Under the pieces are notes generated by a model that was not told where the DNA came from, ran no database searches, and saw only the letters and a program-made list of their open reading frames with translations. Below are positions 9,392 to 11,799 of a stretch of DNA of 11,799 nucleotides, one piece after another. Source of the stretch: VFMC01 sp044238435. GTDB taxonomy: Bacteria; Actinomycetota; Acidimicrobiia; Acidimicrobiales; Ilumatobacteraceae. How positions within the stretch are numbered: position 1 is the stretch's first letter; each line of letters starts with the position of its first letter. Location: positions 1-11,799 of the forward strand of contig JBIIDH010000104.1 in assembly GCA_044238435.1 (NCBI GenBank), written 5' to 3'. The position numbers and the translations under genes were made by a program.

Positions 9392-11437
9392 TCAACCGAC
9401 CGGTTGGATGAGGTCGTTGCGGCCGATCATCCCGAAGATGTAGTTGGCGTAGGTCTGCTTGGCGTCGGGTGTGCCGAGATGGACGCCGTCGCCCGAGATA
9501 CCCGGGATCTGCCCTGACGAGACCAGCCCGTCCCAGTCGAGCACATCGACGTTCGGGTACCTGCCCTTCAGCGACCAGATGCGCTGGTTGTTGCCCTCGA
9601 TCCAGTTCCGGCTGGCGTGCACCGTGAGGAAGATCACCTTCGGGTGCTCGGCCGCAGGGAGGTACGACATGATCTCGTCGTACACCACGTCCTCGACCGG
9701 CCCGTTGGTGCCCACCTGGACGACCACGACCTCGCCGAGTTGCCCGCTGGCCTTCAGTTGACCGATCACTCGCGCCGTGGCATTGCCCTGCCGGCTCTCG
9801 GCGGCGTTCACCACGAAGCCACCGGCCTGCAACTGTCCCGCGGCGCCGAGCATCACCGATTCGCCGATGGCGGTGGGTGGCGGCGGGGCGGGCGGCAGCG
9901 TGGTGGGTGGCTCGGTGGGCGGCGTGGTGGGCGCCGTGGTGGCCCCCGGCACCGTGGTGTCGCCGCCGAGGGCGGGGTCGACGGTGGTGGGAGCACTGGT
10001 CTCGACCGGCACCAGCGTGGTGCTGGCAGCCGCAGCGATGGCCTCGCGGCCCGCCTCGCTGGCGCACTCGACCTCGCCCACACACTGGTTCGGCGCCAGG
10101 GCCACGCTCACTCCGGCGGCACCCACGAGCACCGCCACCACCGCGCCCACGACGACCAGGCGCCTGCGGGCCTCGGCCTGCGCCGCACTGCGCGGGCGGT
10201 ACTCGCGACGCATCCACCGCCCGATCGCACCCTTGCGCACCGGCATCTCGACGAGGCGGTAGCTGAGTTCGGTGATCGGCACCGTGATGATCATCGCCAG
10301 CACGAACTGGCCGAGGCTCATCTTCACGCCCGCCTGTTCGCGGATGATCTGGTAGATCGGCCAGTGGAACAGGTACAGGCCGTAGCTGCGGGTGCCCACC
10401 CACGACAACACCGGGTTGCCGAGCAGCCGCCCGGTGACGGCCCCGCGGTGGGTGACCGCGGTGATGATCATCACCGTGGCCAGTCCGGCGAGGAAGAGCC
10501 CACCGCGGAACAGCCACGGGTCGAACTGCGAACCGGTGAGGCTGTTCTCGGCCGGATCGGCGAGGTGCACCCACCACATCAGCATCGCCAGCACCACGAA
10601 CCCGCCGAGGGCGAGCAGGTCGAGCTGGCGACCCTTGTCGCGCATCGGCCCGCGCATCACCGCCACCGGCCGCCACACCATGGCGAGCGCAGCGCCCAGC
10701 AGCAACCCACCGGCGCGGGTGACGGTGCTGAGGTAGAGGGTGTCGTTGATGCTGATGCAGCGCCCGGCGATGCTCCAGTAGCCGTTCATCGTGTCGGGGG
10801 TGCACACCGAGTCGATGTCGCCCGGCACGAACAGCACGGCGATGACCACGTTGATGAACACGGCGATGCCGAACAACCACAGCGCCACGCGGGGCAGGTG
10901 CGCCCGCCCCCGTCGGAGGATGGCCACCATCACCAACGGCCACACGAGGTAGAACTGCTCCTCCACGGCGAGCGACCACAGGTGGCGCAGCGGGGCGAAG
11001 GCCTCGCTGGCCGTGTAGCCGGCACCCACCCAGATCTGGAACCAGTTGCTCACGTACGTGATACCTGCGATCACATCGCCCCGCACGCGGCCCTGGGCCT
11101 GCCGGAAGAACACGGCCAGGTACACGATCACCAGCGCCAGCATCAGGTACAGACCGGGCAGCAGGCGGCGGAAGCGGCGAATCCAGAACGCCTTCAGGTC
11201 GATGCCGTCATCGCGCTCGTGCTCGGCCACGAGCAGCAGCGTGATGAGGTAGCCGGAGATGACGAAGAACACCTCGACGCCGAGGAATCCGCCGTGCAGC
11301 CACCCGCTGTTGGCGTGGTACACCATCACCGCAACGACCGCCAGAGCCCGCATGCCGTCGAGGCCGGGCAGATGGGGTACGCGACTGATGTTCAGACGCG
11401 ACGGATGAGACGACGACCGATCGGACATTCGGTTCAC
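9392..11437 (-). CDS. OatA-like acyltransferase 3 with extracellular SGNH domain
   Basis: This 681-residue two-domain membrane protein probably transfers acyl (usually acetyl) groups to a surface glycan. The N-terminal part (about 20-400) is an acyltransferase-3 domain with many helices. It has LDGMRALAVVAVMVYHANSG (catalytic His41), FFVISGYLIT and RRFRRLLPGL. A last helix (about 425-450) leads to an outside segment with two close cysteines (CVGEVEC), a Thr/Pro-rich linker (472-523) and an SGNH hydrolase-like domain. That domain carries GESVMLGA (Ser527; usually GDS), VGTNG and the Asp650/His653 pair in GDGVHLG. This layout matches OatA-type peptidoglycan O-acetyltransferases, but other glycan targets are possible. 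The start is GTG 11437 or ATG 11428, neither with a clear Shine-Dalgarno sequence. Confidence 0.9.
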   Translation of the reverse strand: MNRMSDRSSSHPSRLNISRVPHLPGLDGMRALAVVAVMVYHANSGWLHGGFLGVEVFFVISGYLITLLLVAEHERDDGIDLKAFWIRRFRRLLPGLYLMLALVIVYLAVFFRQAQGRVRGDVIAGITYVSNWFQIWVGAGYTASEAFAPLRHLWSLAVEEQFYLVWPLVMVAILRRGRAHLPRVALWLFGIAVFINVVIAVLFVPGDIDSVCTPDTMNGYWSIAGRCISINDTLYLSTVTRAGGLLLGAALAMVWRPVAVMRGPMRDKGRQLDLLALGGFVVLAMLMWWVHLADPAENSLTGSQFDPWLFRGGLFLAGLATVMIITAVTHRGAVTGRLLGNPVLSWVGTRSYGLYLFHWPIYQIIREQAGVKMSLGQFVLAMIITVPITELSYRLVEMPVRKGAIGRWMRREYRPRSAAQAEARRRLVVVGAVVAVLVGAAGVSVALAPNQCVGEVECASEAGREAIAAAASTTLVPVETSAPTTVDPALGGDTTVPGATTAPTTPPTEPPTTLPPAPPPPTAIGESVMLGAAGQLQAGGFVVNAAESRQGNATARVIGQLKASGQLGEVVVVQVGTNGPVEDVVYDEIMSYLPAAEHPKVIFLTVHASRNWIEGNNQRIWSLKGRYPNVDVLDWDGLVSSGQIPGISGDGVHLGTPDAKQTYANYIFGMIGRNDLIQPVG

Positions 11438-11444
11438 CAGTATG

Positions 11445-11450
11445 TCAGTA
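11445..11450 (-). promoter_or_regulatory. Weak -10-like box (TACTGA) before the acyltransferase
   Basis: TACTGA on the minus strand is 7 nt before GTG 11437. The spacing fits the leaderless starts elsewhere in the window, but the last base is A rather than T. It sits in the 57-nt gap after the aldehyde dehydrogenase gene, so a shared transcript is also possible. Confidence 0.2.
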
Positions 11451-11494
11451 CCCGGGTGCCGCGGCTCGTCGGCGACCGGCTGCCCGACAACGGA

Positions 11495-11799
11495 TCACAG
11501 CTGGAGCGACTTGACCTCGAGGAACTCCTCGAGCCCGAATGTGCCCGCCTCACGGCCGAGACCGCTCTGCTTGTAGCCGCCGAACGGGGCCATCACGTTG
11601 AAGGCGCCACCGTTCACCTCCACCTGGCCGGCCCGGATGCGGCGGGCCACCTGCTTGGCCCGCTCGGGGTCGCCGCTCCACACCCCGCCGGCGAGGCCGT
11701 AGATGGTGTCGTTGGCGATGCGGATGGCCTCGTCCTCGGTGTCGTAGGGGATGATCGACAGCACCGGGCCGAAGATCTCCTCGCGGGCGATGGTCATGT
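11495..11799 (-). CDS. Aldehyde dehydrogenase, C-terminal part (cut by window edge)
   Basis: Only the last 100-odd residues are inside the window; the gene continues past base 11799. The visible part is clearly the end of an NAD(P)+-dependent aldehyde dehydrogenase (ALDH superfamily). EEIFGPVLSI is the conserved cofactor-side segment, and the C-terminal PFGGYKQSGLGREAG motif leads to the EFLEVKSLQL end. The catalytic Cys and Glu lie upstream, outside the window, so substrate and activity cannot be judged. The Met near the edge is internal, since the frame is open beyond it and the family segment extends further. The acyltransferase gene follows 57 nt downstream on the same strand. Confidence 0.93.
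   Translation of the reverse strand, partial: MTIAREEIFGPVLSIIPYDTEDEAIRIANDTIYGLAGGVWSGDPERAKQVARRIRAGQVEVNGGAFNVMAPFGGYKQSGLGREAGTFGLEEFLEVKSLQL

Noticed and set aside
9388..9403. Small inverted repeat CCGGTC/GACCGG with 4-nt loop
   Set aside because: It overlaps the acyltransferase stop, has only six pairs and no T-run in either direction; too weak to call a terminator.

Overview
The window is high-GC bacterial DNA (third codon positions almost all G or C, many GTG starts, few intergenic bases). Gene content suggests a chromosomal housekeeping region of an actinobacterium, most likely near the Acidimicrobiia. Pointers are a DUF3097 protein (essentially actinobacterial), an Fpg/Nei glycosylase of the actinobacterial type with a CPTCQTGG zinc-finger end, and an OatA-like acyltransferase with a cell-wall linker. 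The taxonomic placement is inference. No mobile element, CRISPR array, tRNA or rRNA was seen.

Layout. Bases 1-254 hold no convincing gene but contain a hairpin and a possible promoter. The + strand then carries hppA (K+-independent proton-pumping pyrophosphatase, 255-2585), a strong intrinsic terminator, and a DedA-family membrane protein (2663-3307). Converging on it is a tightly overlapping four-gene minus-strand operon (6313 down to 3321): a free-standing PEP-utilising-enzyme swivel domain, a 379-aa protein of unknown function, a 231-aa protein of unknown function, and a DUF3097/TOPRIM-like protein. From the same 21-bp gap an SCP2-like sterol-carrier protein and an Fpg/Nei DNA glycosylase run to the right on the + strand (6335-7580), followed by a DeoD-type purine nucleoside phosphorylase (7603-8325). 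On the minus strand lie malate dehydrogenase (8341-9327), a two-domain acyltransferase-3/SGNH protein (9392-11437) and the C-terminal end of an aldehyde dehydrogenase (11495-11799, cut by the window edge).

How it works together. Several genes are ordinary metabolism: PPi hydrolysis coupled to H+ export, nucleoside salvage, the TCA cycle and base-excision repair. The least explained part is the four-gene operon, whose 8-, 4- and 4-bp overlaps suggest its products are made together. A second theme is regulatory. Four genes have a TANNNT hexamer exactly 7-8 nt before the start codon with no Shine-Dalgarno sequence, which fits leaderless mRNAs. Two of these -10 boxes are identical (TACGCT), and one overlaps a degenerate -10 box for the divergent gene. 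No single dramatic new system is evident. The operon of unknowns and the leaderless divergent promoter are the best leads.
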